Below, piece after piece: positions 33,119 through 43,447 of a DNA stretch of 64,000 bases; positions within the stretch are counted from its first letter, which is position 1, and each line of letters opens with the position of its first letter. Source of the DNA: Bathynomus jamesi (Eukaryota > Arthropoda > Malacostraca > Isopoda > Cirolanidae); the NCBI GenBank assembly GCA_023014485.1, contig JAJOZX010000942.1, positions 548,501 to 612,500 of the forward strand, written 5' to 3'. The translations under genes were made by a program, and so were the position numbers. The notes under the pieces were generated by a model. The model did no database searches. It was not told the DNA's origin and saw only the letters and a program-made list of their open reading frames with translations.

Positions 33119-34686
33119 GGTGGCCCAAAAAAATGGCACCAATTTTCAGAAGTGATATCTCAATAACCATTGCAGCTAGGGACTTAAAAAACAACCAAAT
33201 GAAAGATAATTCTTTTCTCTTTAAATACTTATTCTATGGTTTGATGGTTATAAGCCCATATAATGCCAAAATTTGGCTTCCAAAAAAAATATACAAAAAA
33301 AAGTTGCGCGTTTATATTTATTCCTTTTATTTTTTCTAATTAATTATCTTCTAATTTACGGTCTTTAAACGAAGTTCTGTGGTTTTAAGTTAAACCTAAT
33401 TTTCAATAAATGGCTCAATCTGCCCTCCATTTTGAAATTGCCTTTGAGATCGTCACTTGTGAGAGATTTTCCCATGCAGCCTGAATTCGTTCACGAAGAT
33501 GGTTCACATCACGGATTTTCTGACCATGGTAGACTTCTCTCTCTAAGGCAGACCACACAAAGTAGTCAATGGGGTTTAGATCTGGGCTGCATGGTGGCCA
33601 ATTATTTGGTTCGATAAAACCAGGACAATTATTATTGAGAAATGTTATTGTTTCCTTGGCTGTATGAGATTGGGCTCCATCTTGCATGAACACAAAATCA
33701 GTGCTCGTCTCCTTGATCTCTGACAACATTGGAGACAAAATGTCATTACAGTAGTAAATTGAGTTAATTTTAACGCCTCGCTGAATAAAATGATGGATGT
33801 TTTGTTCTCAGATGACGCTGCAAGGGAAACCATTATCGAATCTGAAAGTGTTTTTTTCACGCAAAAGTCGTTTTGGGTCAACATGAGTTTTTGTCGCCAC
33901 TGCTGCACGAACCCGATCATTTTGGGTATTTCGTGGTGTTTCGACCGTAAATCGTTTCTCATCAGAAAACCAAATTTTTTTCACAGACTCATTTGACCGA
34001 AATCTTCGCAATAGATTTTTACATCGATGGAAACGTCTTTCTTTCACAGGCTCCGATAAAGCAGTAACCTTCACCCTCTTAAATGTTTTCAACCCAAGAT
34101 CTTTTCGAATTATTCGCTGTACTGATGAACTTGAAATCCCGGTTTCTTTCGCAACTTCACGTTCACTTTTACTTGTTCCCGGTTGTTCCTCTTGACTTAA
34201 AACCATTTCATTTACTTTTTCAATGTTTTCTGGCGTTCTAATACTTTTTGGTCGACCACTTCCCGGACGCCGTTGACTGCTGCCGGTTTCTTTAAGTTTT
34301 TGTAAAAAATGTGCCACAGTTCTTTTTTTCCAATTTCTATTTGGAAATTCGTAAAGGATTCTGTTTAATGAATATCCCTTTTCTTCACGTAGTGCTTGTA
34401 TAATGTTCTTATCAGATTCTCTCAATCCCATCTTGAGGGGTCTGGAATAGAAAAATTTCATTTAAAATTAGGATCAAGGAATAAATACAAATGCGCAACT
34501 TTTTTTTGTATATTTTTTTGGAAGCCAATTTTGGGCATTATATTGGCTTATAACCATCAAGCCATAGAATAAGTATTTAAAGAGAAATGAATTATCTTTC
34601 ATTTGGTTGTTTTCTTAAGTCCCTAGCTGCAATGGTTATCGAGATATCACTTCTCAAAATTGGTGCCATTTTTTTGGGCCACCCTG
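33116..34686 (-). mobile_element. Mariner-like element 4 (DD37D type) with ~215-bp TIRs
   Basis: 1571 bp; long TIRs begin CAGGGTGGCCCAAAAAAATG and extend about 215 bp. Flanked by TA within a (TA)n array on both sides, so it used the microsatellite as target. Confidence 0.9.
33415..34461 (-). pseudogene. DD37D mariner transposase, broken
   Basis: From 34461: NIIQALREEKGYSLNRILYE and RRPGSGRPKSIRTPENIEKV (DNA-binding part), ISSSSVQRIIRKDLGLK, first Asp in KKIWFSDEKRFTV (about 33975), then a frame change near 33830. MLSEIKETSTDFVFMQDGAQ holds the second Asp and CSPDLNPIDYFVW the third, with 37 residues between. Ends near 33415 (ISKAISKWRAD). At least two shifts. The family is common in arthropods as I recall. 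Confidence 0.85.
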
Positions 34687-34699
34687 TATATATATATAA

Positions 34700-34791
34700 A
34701 AACTGCAAACACGCAGTATAATTAACGTAAAGAACGACGCTTGTATACAAGCGTCGTTCTTTACGTTAATTATACTGCGTGTTTGCAGTTT
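34700..34791. repeat. Perfect 92-bp palindrome
   Basis: Arms of 46 bp with no spacer, centred at TTGTA|TACAA (34745/34746). It is the edge of the tRNA-like 268-bp repeat facing its own inverted copy. Confidence 0.9.
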
Positions 34792-35036
34792 AAATGTATA
34801 TAATGTACGGCATGCGAGGGGTGCCCCCTTGGGGCATTGGTTTCTGCGCGTATGTAGAAGAATTACGGCATTTGATTGAGTGAGGCCCATGGTGTAATGG
34901 TTATCATATCTGACCGGCAATCGGAAGATCCCGGGTTCGATTCCCGGGTGGTTACCTCATTTTTTCATTTGTTTCGTTCTCTCTCTCTCATCTTGCGCGG
35001 AATATTCTCCTATACAAGCGTCGTTCTTTACGTTGA
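34746..35036 (+). repeat. tRNA-like 268-bp repeat unit, copy 1
   Basis: ACAAGCGTCGTTCTTTACGT occurs at 34747 and again at 35014, so the locus holds just over one unit of a ~267-bp head-to-tail repeat. The tRNA-like part (about 34888-34962) has GGTGTAATGG (box A side), a five-pair anticodon stem TCTGA/TCGGA, loop CCGGCAA (C instead of U before the anticodon position) and box B GGTTCGATTCC; the acceptor stem pairs poorly. Probably not a functional tRNA gene. Confidence 0.7.
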
Positions 35037-35095
35037 TGTGTATATATATATATATATATATATATGCTGCAAACCCATAAGGAAAAAGAAAAACG

Positions 35096-35141
35096 ATTCC
35101 AAGGCCTTTCGTGTATTCAAAGCTACACCTCGTCAGGGAAT
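35096..35141 (-). ncRNA. Hammerhead ribozyme, left arm of the Penelope-like element
   Basis: ATTCC, CTGACGAG, GTGTA/TACAC with 8-nt loop, GAAA, GGCCTT, GGAAT on the minus strand. All conserved core bases are intact. Confidence 0.8.
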
Positions 35142-35320
35142 GAAGTTAAAAGGCGAGAAGCCCATATATATATATACAACGTACAGGAAAAACAAAACAA
35201 TTAGCACATACTTAACAAGGGTTAATGAGAGGCAAAAGAAATTTTAACATGATATCGTCAATTTTATAAGTCCCCGAGCTGTTATTGAAATTGTTTTTAA
35301 AATGAATAAATGCACATTCT

Positions 35321-35803
35321 AGAATATTTCGTAAAAATATCCTTAGCCTACCTTACCATGTTAATTTTCAATACCTTCCAACTGTACTTAAAGCAATTGG
35401 CATTAATGTAATCTTTAAGTATAATAATACTGTTAAATCACGCCTAATAAAGAATAGCCCTGATAATGTTGTTGGTTGTGTGTATTCGATCGGATGTACA
35501 CAATGTAACTCAGTATATATAGGCCAAACCGGTAAAACGTTAGATATTAGGGTAAAACAGCATAAATATGCTTGTAGAACAGCTAGTACTTCCAATGCTT
35601 TATTTAACCATATGTATAGATGTAACCATAGCATCAAGTGGGATAGTTCTAAAGCGCTTGTTAAAAACAGAGATATAATAGAAAGAAATATTCTAGAATG
35701 TGCATTTATTCATTTTAAAAACAATTTCAATAACAGCTCGGGGACTTATAAAATTGACGATATCATGTTAAAATTTCTTTTGCCTCTCATTAACCCTTGT
35801 TAA
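35321..35803 (+). pseudogene. GIY-YIG endonuclease end of a Penelope-like protein
   Basis: Open from the arm junction: FRKNILSLPYHVNFQYLP and IGINVIFKYNNTVKSRL are the linker after the RT; VGCVYSIGCTQCNSVYIGQT is the GIY-YIG start, with the Cys pair typical of Penelope-like proteins, followed by KTLDIRVKQHK (catalytic Arg side) and AFIHFKNNFNN near the end. Stop TAA at 35801-35803. The enzyme nicks DNA for target-primed reverse transcription. No RT is attached, so this is a 5'-truncated copy, with no stops in what remains. Confidence 0.8.
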
Positions 35804-35871
35804 GTATGTGCTAATTGTTTTGTTTTTCCTGTACGTTGTATATATATATGGGCTTCTCGCCTTTTAACTTC

Positions 35872-35917
35872 ATTCCCTGACGAGGTGTAGCTTTGAATAC
35901 ACGAAAGGCCTTGGAAT
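35872..35917 (+). ncRNA. Hammerhead ribozyme, right arm of the Penelope-like element
   Basis: Same layout as the left-arm copy, on the plus strand about 70 bp past the stop codon: ATTCC, CTGACGAG, GTGTA/TACAC, GAAA, GGCCTT, GGAAT. Core intact. Confidence 0.8.
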
Positions 35918-36006
35918 CGTTTTTTCTTTTTCCTTGTGGGTTTGCAGCATTCATTCATTTCACGTGTTTTATTGTGAAATTCATCCCATATATATATATA
36001 TATAAT

Positions 36007-36293
36007 GCGCCTCGGTGATGTAGTGGTTAGCGTCGCTGACTACGAATCCATCGGTCCCGGGTTCGAGACCCGACGGCAGCCAGCGCGCAGCAAAACCCAG
36101 CTGTTCATCCTTCCGCACAATAAAAAAAAAAGTGGTTGGTAGATAAATGGGTACCCTAGGTTGCCTAGTGGTTAAGACGCTGGGCTGCTGATGGGGCGTG
36201 GTTCGGATTCCACGTTAAACTGTAGGTCTAAGGTCGAGTGAAAAGCTTGACCTTCGTCAGAATGAACAATTCGGGCGGAAGCTAACCAAAGGT

Positions 36294-36294
<1 letters not shown>
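36007..36294 (+). repeat. tRNA-derived SINE, family 1, copy 1
   Basis: Two tRNA-like modules in a row: GATGTAGTGGTTAGCGTCG with GGGTTCGAGACCC, then TTGCCTAGTGGTTAAGACGC with GGTTCGGATTCC. The 3' part AAGCTTGACCTTCGT...GGCGGAAGCTAACCAAAGG matches the LINE-A tail pattern and runs into (TA)n. Other copies at 39.6, 48.4, 53.9 and 61.9 kb. Confidence 0.8.
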
Positions 36295-36324
<30 letters not shown>

Positions 36325-36680
36325 AGGTTATTATTACAGTGTATAAAGAAATTCACCATAACTGGAAATGTTTAACTTCTGCGTGGGAGATTCTGATGAG
36401 GAAAGATGAGATTGAAATTGATATTCAAACAGTTTGAGAGACCACACGTATCCAGGTCATTCCCCTTTTCAAGACTCAAGTTGGCATTGGAGGGTAGTAG
36501 TTTTCACTGACTGACACATTAGTAATTTAATGAAAATAATTAATATAAATTCACAAACGCTTAGCGAAAGAACATATACATTTTATATTCATCTTTATAT
36601 GAATTCCTCATGATTTCATTGAAAATTGTTATATGTGAATATTATGAAGGGTAACTAAAGAATTTGAAAGTTAAGCGATA

Positions 36681-36711
<31 letters not shown>

Positions 36712-37379
36712 ATATATATATAGTGAATATATACGAGTATTATGTACTACATATTGGGCTACTATCAATGAAATAGACTATCAATACATTATTTTTTACA
36801 CAACGCAATACTTTTATTTGAAAAAACGTAGTTATCATGACTTTCAAATATCTTCATTTTGCAAAATACTTTGATGTATTTATAATTACTGTATTGTAAA
36901 TTAATTTAGGAAAACATTATATGCGTATTAATTTATAAATAAATTTAATTGTTTTCGACTTTTAAGTTATTCACTAAAGATAGTTATCCATTATTTCATG
37001 TTTTTGAATAATGTCTACGATGATAATGTCGATATTGGCATTCATTCAGTTCAAAGAGAATTCCTAATTATCGAACAAATGCAAACAAATAATATTGTAA
37101 GTTTCTCCCGACTTGCGACTCATATTTTAAAGGCAAACTTCTAAGTTATTTCGGGAAAATCGGAAAATATTTAGTATTTGATGGTTGGCAAGTATTGGTG
37201 TTACGGACATTTATTTTATGTAAAGCAAGGTGAGCCAATAGTTTATCTATTGGTTAAATTGGTTAAAAGGATTTTAGAGCAGTGCACCTTGGCAGAGGCA
37301 AGTATATCTTTTCAATTATCTTTATGGAATTATTGTAAATACTCTTTGATAGACGTCCCTTAACCATTTTATCTAGTTT

Positions 37380-37380
<1 letters not shown>
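36295..37380. other. No gene seen; (TA)n at 36295-36317 and 36679-36722
   Basis: AT-rich, no recognisable element. A small open frame at 37178-37363 has no features. Confidence 0.45.
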
Positions 37381-37412
<32 letters not shown>

Positions 37413-38150
37413 GCCTACAAAGGGGGTTTATAAGGTGAGTTAGAGTTGGGGGTGGTGATGTTCCCTTTTGATCATAAATGTAGTAGGAGGCGCTGGTCGG
37501 GTCTAATATCAGAGCACTGGAAATTCTCAGATGATTGACTTTTTTTTACTTTTTTATTTTTATTTGCGTTTTAACAGATGGGAATTCTTGGGAGTCAAAA
37601 CCTCTGAATAGCTAATTAAATTATTTTGGTGTCACTTCTCTCTCTTCTTTCTTTTGCTTCTTCCTCCCCACCCCCTTTTTTTTTTAATCAAAGGAATGCG
37701 GCTTGAGGGAGGGCTAGTTAAGATTGAGTAGAAGTAGTACTGTTCCCTTTGTAATAACTGTAGTAGGAGGCGCTGGTCAGGCCTGGTTTTAGACCACTGG
37801 GAGTTCTCAGATGATACCCCTCATTGGTAGAGAAGAGAAGCTTGATGGGATCTCTCTCTCTCTCGGGAGCCAAAACCTCCGAATAGCTGTTTTCAATTTT
37901 AGGGACGCTACTTGGATTTACAGTGTAGGAATGTTAGTACGTCTTAGGTAAATCGCGGAATATCTAACTTAGCTAGCTAGAAAAAGTTATATAGTTTTAT
38001 ATAGAAGTAGTGATGTTCCCTTTTGCAATAAATGTAGTAGGAGGTGCTGGCTGGGTCTGGTTCCAGAGCACTGGGAGTTCTCAAATGATGGGAAGTTTGA
38101 TGAGATCTCTCGATAGTCAAATCCTCCGAATGATCATACTCTCAAGAGGA
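37381..38150. repeat. Three tandem copies of a ~280-bp repeat with CT runs
   Basis: TGTTCCCTTTTG plus TGTAGTAGGAGG(C/T)GCTGG recur near 37458, 37741 and 38013 (spacings about 283 and 272 bp). Each unit also has ACTGG(G)A..TTCTCA(G/A)ATGAT, a CT run and CC(A)AAACCTC(C)GAATAG. The first CT run (37382-37411) is the longest. Confidence 0.75.
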
Positions 38151-38401
38151 GCTACTTAGATAACTAAGTAGCTCCTCTTCAGTTTTAAATATTATATCAT
38201 ACATGAAATTTCGCAAGATAAATACAAATTATACATATTATACATTATTATTCCCCATTATGTACGGTGAATTCTTAAATTGTAGGTCTAGCCAGTTGCA
38301 GGTACTTCTGCAGTGCTCCTTTATGTTTGTTTAAAACTTTCCTCCAACACTTAGTCCTCCCCCGACTTTAGAGAGACTCCTCTGATTGTTTTGTGCCTCA
38401 C

Positions 38402-38487
38402 ATAGCATGATCAACTATCGAACAACTCATCCTTTGATCACTTGATAGCATGATCAACTATCGAACAACTCATCCTTTGATCACTTG
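38402..38487. repeat. 43-bp tandem duplication
   Basis: ATAGCATGATCAACTATCGA and the following 23 bp occur twice without spacer. A looser relative lies near 38680-38750. Confidence 0.85.
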
Positions 38488-39416
38488 CCTCATAAACACC
38501 TCTAAGTGGGAGACTCTTGAATTCGCCGTAGTAACAACGGGTGATCACTGATCACCCACAAAACACTTTCATTCTCCATAAGGGACAAGTACACGGGGGT
38601 AGATACAGGGACCTTCCACTAATATTCCTCGTTAGAAAGAGATTTTCTCTACTCTTGTGGTGGTACAACGCCGCGAAGTATGAACAACTCAGGATATCAC
38701 TTGAGGCATAAACACCTTTCACGGCGGGAGACCGAAGTTGAAACTCGCGACATTCAAAAAGGTGGCAGACACATACACACGACAGACATCCAATTACAGA
38801 AAACACGTACAGACACTCGTCTGCCTTGTTCATAGATTACATAAGTGTTTTATAGAAATGCATAATAAGTATTATCTGGGTAATTCCTTTGCTTTAGCTG
38901 GGTAATTCCCATGCGAAGGACGCAATATATGATAACTCTTTGGTACGGTGGCTTTGGCAGGCTACGGAGAAATGATGCATTGACGAAATTATAAACGTTT
39001 TGTTTACAATAAATCAATTAAAAATTCCTTAAAAAATGCATGGCGTAGATAAGATTAGTATTTAGTATTAACTATTTATGCTACCCTTTATTTTCTGTTG
39101 TCTTCTAATACGTAACTGAGTACACGAAATAAGTGTACGCATGGTGTAAATGAACTCTGAAGCTATTCTTTTCATTATACTTTTTCCTATTTTCCTGTAA
39201 ATCTTCTTTCACCACTATTTTTTGTCAGCAGTGGCTGGCGGAGGAGGGAAAAAGCCTTCTCTGTTCTATACTTTAATATTACTAATATTTCTGCGTGAAA
39301 GTTTTACACGTCTATAAATGTGAGCAAGAGTTTCGGGTTTCTATTTTTCATTGCTATTTCTAGCTTTTCTATTTCCTTCTTGAGTTAGCCTAAAGTGGTT
39401 CGTAGGGTCTTTGTTA

Positions 39417-39419
<3 letters not shown>
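38488..39419. other. No gene seen
   Basis: No element ends or coding frames supported. Confidence 0.4.

Positions 39420-39492
<73 letters not shown>
39420..39492. repeat. (CT)n microsatellite
   Basis: About 36 uninterrupted CT units. Confidence 0.95.
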
Positions 39493-39496
<4 letters not shown>

Positions 39497-39552
39497 ATAG
39501 GTAGAGTCATTTTAATTACTTTCCACGATCCACAATCTATATTATACCCAAC

Positions 39553-39765
39553 CAAAAGTACCATAGTGTTTAAGATGCTGGGTTACTAAGCTGGAGGTCG
39601 TGGGATCGAATCCCAGAGCGGATTTTAGGATTTCCGACTTCCTTGGCCGGTCGTGGGTTAGATTCCACGTTAAAGTGTAGGTCCAAAATGGGGCGACAAG
39701 CCTGACCTTCGTCAGAATGAAAAATTCCGACAGAAGCGAAAACCAGAGTTTTATATACAGGGTGT
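39553..39765 (+). repeat. tRNA-derived SINE, family 1-like, copy 2
   Basis: Head TAGTGTTTAAGATGCTGGG with box B-like GGGATCGAATCCC, then the shared GTGGGTTAGATTCCACGTTA-like core and tail CCTGACCTTCGTCAGAATGA. Ends at a TA run. Confidence 0.65.
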
Positions 39766-39766
39766 C

Positions 39767-40273
39767 TCATAAGTTCGTAGGAAAAATTATTTTAAATTAA
39801 ATTTACAAAAGTAATACATTAGAACTAAAACAAATGTTTAAACTAATGTCTTTGTTTGGGACCTTTTTTTCTTTGTTGCAGGTAGAATAACACGCAATTG
39901 CTGATATGGAAGTGAGTTACACTCACTCCCATATTTACCATTGAGCGTATACCTTGAACTATTCACTTTAGTAATAATGATGTAAAAATGAAAGCAATAC
40001 TGATGCTAATAATAACAATCTTATGTATTTGTTTATATTTTCAAAACCGTTTCATGCAAATCAGGATTTTTATGACCCCCAAAATTTGGGTCAATTTCAA
40101 GCAATTAGTGATAAACTCCAAATTTAATTGCACTCTTTGATAAAAGCATTTGCAAATTTTATATAAATAATATGCTTAATATTATATACTGCGATTATAT
40201 AGAGGTCAGTTTAACTGTGTGCTTTTAACATTTTATATAAGATTACATTGACCTATATGGATATACTATAGTC
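39767..40273. other. Solitary mariner-type terminus and unannotated flank
   Basis: TACAGGGTGTCTCATAAGTT at 39768 resembles a mariner left end, but no matching right end was found. The rest, to the hAT element, shows nothing recognisable. Confidence 0.4.
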
Positions 40274-40406
40274 CAGGGGTGCTCAGACTTCGGAGACCTT
40301 AGGGCAAAATTTGCTAACTATTATCTTTGGCGGGCACAAACACCAAAATTTTCCCCTAATTTATGAACTAAAAATAAATACAAGTGATAGAAGATAATAC
40401 TCACAT

Positions 40407-42275
40407 TTAATTGCTAGTTGATGGCTTACACTGCTTTAATTCAGCAAGGGCTTTGAAATTTGGCGTGTAATTGGTAACTGTTAGTCTTAAACAGTCATCA
40501 AGGTGCTCATCTGTCAAAACAGTCCGGTACTTTGATTTAAGCATCTTCATCTTGGAAAATGCTGATTCACAAAGGTATGTGGAGGCAAAAATTGAGGTCA
40601 AGTACATAGCACATTTTCTCAGCAGAGGATATTTTTCTTCAGCAAATAAGCTCCAAAAATTGGTACTGAAGGCCCTTGTTTTAATTTCCAGATCATTTTG
40701 AAGGAATAAAACTTCTCGTTCTAGGTTAGCTATATCCAATTTAAATAATGCTGATATTTTTGTTGCGATTTCCTCAATATCAACTTTTTCTTCAAATGGA
40801 AACCACATAAATTCCACAATAGGTTTTAATTTTTCAAAGTCTATGAAACGTTGCTCAAATTGTTGAATGAGATTCCCTATCTCTTTTGCATAACGGTCTT
40901 TGTTAAAATTCTCAAAATTATTTTCTTGGTTAAGTAGCTCTGTCAACATATTAGGGAAGTGTTTCAGTTCCGAACGTTGCAGTTTGTGACAAATAGAGTT
41001 TTAGAGAATGCTGGAAAGCATTTATAGCACTAATCATTTGAGCAATGTTTTTATCTTTGCCTTGGAGTTCAACATTGAGGTCTCTCAATTTAGCAGTAAT
41101 ATCAGTTAAGAAAGCTAAATCAAGTAACCAAACTTTATTTTCCAACTGATTATAATTATCACCTCTTACAGCCAGAAACTCTTTGATTTCAGTCAGTAAA
41201 TCCCTAAATCGTTGTAAAAATAAGCCCCTGCTGAGCCATCTTACATTATTGTGCAATAAAAGATCTGTATGTTCAGAATTGCTTTCTTCTAATTGATTCT
41301 TAAAGAGACGTCTTTGTAAACTTTTAGCACGGATAGAATTTACAATTTTATATGCAATATCCATAACGTCTTCCATGTTCAAGCTTTTACTACAGAGTGC
41401 CTCTTGGTGAATTATGCAATGAAAATTAAGGAAGTTTGGAAAATCTCTGTCATTCTTACAAAGACTAACGAACCCTAAATTGCAACCAATCATTGACGGA
41501 GCTCCATCCGTGGTAATGGCTACAAGTTTTTCAATGGGGATTTTATTCTCAATAGTAAACTCTTTAAATACTTTGAAGATGTCTTGTCCCCGAGTCTTCC
41601 CCTTCAATGGTATGATATTGAGCAACTCCTCCTTAGCAGTCATGTTTTTAAATACCATTCTTATGAAAATACATAATTGCGCAGTATCAGTAGCATCTGT
41701 TGATTCATCGAATTGAAGCGAAAAGGAAATACACTCATCTATGTCTCTCTTTAACTGCATTTTTAAATCTTTACTTTACCCATCTCTTCTGTTCGTCGTG
41801 TAACAGTGGGTCTGGAAAGTTGCATGTCTTTAATAGCGGAGATTATTTCAGATTTGTTTTTAAACTGATCAAACAACGAGTCTGCTGCATCCAAAAATGC
41901 TTCTTTTACAAATGCACCATCATCAAAAGGTTTCATGTGCTTCGTTAAACTGTGACACACTCGGAAAGATGCAATGGTAGCTGCCTTTGATTTCTCAATT
42001 TTCTTTGTAAAAACCAATTGTTGGCTGGTAAGTTGGGATTTCAATTCTCTTATTTTTGCCCTGCGTAGTTCACTATTAACTGGGTATCTTGTTTTATAAT
42101 GATTATGATTAGCTTTAAAATGCCTTTCAACATTATATTTTTTGGCAACAGCTAGAGTAGATTGGCATATTAAGCATATACATTTAGAATTTATGTTTGA
42201 GAAAAAGTAAATATCTTCCCATTCACTTTGAAAATTATACGTCCTTATAGTCTTATCACTGGTTCGTGTCGCCAT
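40407..42275 (-). pseudogene. hAT transposase (GTF2IRD2/ZBED5-like), two frameshifts
   Basis: ATG at 42275. Residues 1-60 form a BED-type zinc finger (CICLICQSTLAVAKKYNVERH). Then CHSLTKHMKPFDDGAFVKE. A shift near 41765 precedes LQFDESTDATDTAQL (first Asp) and AITTDGAPSMIG (second Asp), with CIIHQEALC. A second shift near 40985 precedes the C-terminal part FPNMLTELL, YLCESAFSKMKMLKSKYR (Glu and the hAT dimerisation block), ending TAA/TGA near 40407. All catalytic acids are present. Related domesticated proteins exist in vertebrates; here the termini show a transposon. Confidence 0.85.
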
Positions 42276-42399
42276 TATGAAGCCCTGTCAATAAAAAAAA
42301 TTAAATAATGTAATTTTTAAAAAAATATTTTGCGATCTAGCCACTAATATCAGAGGCTGAACTTTTACCACTTGAAACTTCAAAATCGGACACGCTGCC

Positions 42400-42640
42400 G
42401 GTCGAAATAATGCTAAACTTTTAATACTAAATGTGAAAACGTCAAATTACGTAAAAAACGACTTAAAAATAGACAAATTTCAAATTCGCATCCACACACA
42501 AGATGACACGAACGGGTGAACGGTCGACATGATGCTAAACTTTTAATACTAAATGTGAAAACGTCAAATTACGTAATAAACGACTAAAAAATAGACACAT
42601 TTCATGTTCGCATCCACACACAAGGTCACGCGGACAGGTC
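42400..42640. repeat. Tandem ~122-bp repeat in the hAT 5' region
   Basis: Two copies beginning GGTCGA(A/C)AT(A/G)ATGCTAAAC at 42400 and 42522, mostly identical. Subterminal, so possibly transposase-binding. Confidence 0.8.
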
Positions 42641-43034
42641 AAACGCGGAACTAAATATCGATCCGCCCACTCATCTTTATAAATCAATAAAAATTCGAAA
42701 AGACACAGAAAGCCTAGCGAGTCGTTTCTAAAATGCCTTCTGATTGGTTGTATTTTCACGAAACACCCAATCAGCCAACTCGATTCATTATATCCGTTGA
42801 AATAGAATCGTCGCTTTAAGCGACACAGAAATTGGCGGAGCAAAGCAATGGTTTCAGACATGTTTTAAACATGTATGTGAGCGCTCTGCTCGCATGTAAA
42901 AATTCATTTCTAGTAATTTTTATATTGCCAGTTAAGATTTCATTTAGGCCGGCTATTCCAAAATAAACCAGCGGGCACATTCAAATCCATGGCGGGCACA
43001 CGTGTGCCCGCGGGCACGGGTGTGAGCACCCCTG

Positions 43035-43111
43035 TAACTATACTGTATGAGTATAGATATACTGTTTACTATTTGAAAATTCGGTCACTTACACCAGTAT
43101 TTGAATAAGAG

Positions 43112-43156
<45 letters not shown>

Positions 43157-43350
43157 ACCCTTTGTTAAAACAACTAAATATAGGGCTAACTATTTGCACA
43201 TTTGGTTAACCCAACTATTCTGTGGTTACAGTATCTTGGTTAGTGTAATTATAATAAAATTGGATTAACTATTTGGTATATTATCTAAATATACTGTTGT
43301 GATAACTATAAAATGGTCTCCGTGCACATACATGTAGAATTAATGATTAT
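43035..43350. other. No gene seen; (CA)n at 43115-43152
   Basis: AT-rich flank of the hAT element with one CA microsatellite. Confidence 0.6.
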
Positions 43351-43368
43351 ATATATATATATATATAA

Positions 43369-43444
<76 letters not shown>
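43351..43444. repeat. (TA)n(GA)n compound microsatellite
   Basis: At the 5' edge of LINE-A copy 4. Confidence 0.9.

Positions 43445-43447
<3 letters not shown>

Larger units (their letters stand above)
35066..35985 (+). mobile_element. Penelope-like element, 5'-truncated, with inverted terminal arms
   Basis: Codes for the GIY-YIG end of a Penelope-type protein (35321-35803). The 3' region (35687-35950) is repeated in inverted orientation at the left (35066-35329), and each arm holds a hammerhead ribozyme. The reverse transcriptase itself is missing. Flanked by (TA)n. Confidence 0.8.
40274..43034 (-). mobile_element. hAT element, 2.8 kb
   Basis: Termini CAGGGGTGCTCA... and ...TGAGCACCCCTG are inverted. 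The 8 bp outside are not identical, so the TSD has decayed or is misplaced. One transposase gene on the minus strand covers 40407-42275; the 5' region holds a tandem repeat of ~122 bp (42400-42640). Confidence 0.8.

Noticed and set aside
34888..34962. Functional tRNA gene
   Set aside because: Box A/B and an anticodon arm are present, but the acceptor stem does not pair properly, U33 is replaced by C, and the segment is part of a dispersed rep unit found three times.
38402..38487. CRISPR-like array
   Set aside because: Two contiguous repeats without spacers in a eukaryotic genome; a simple tandem duplication.
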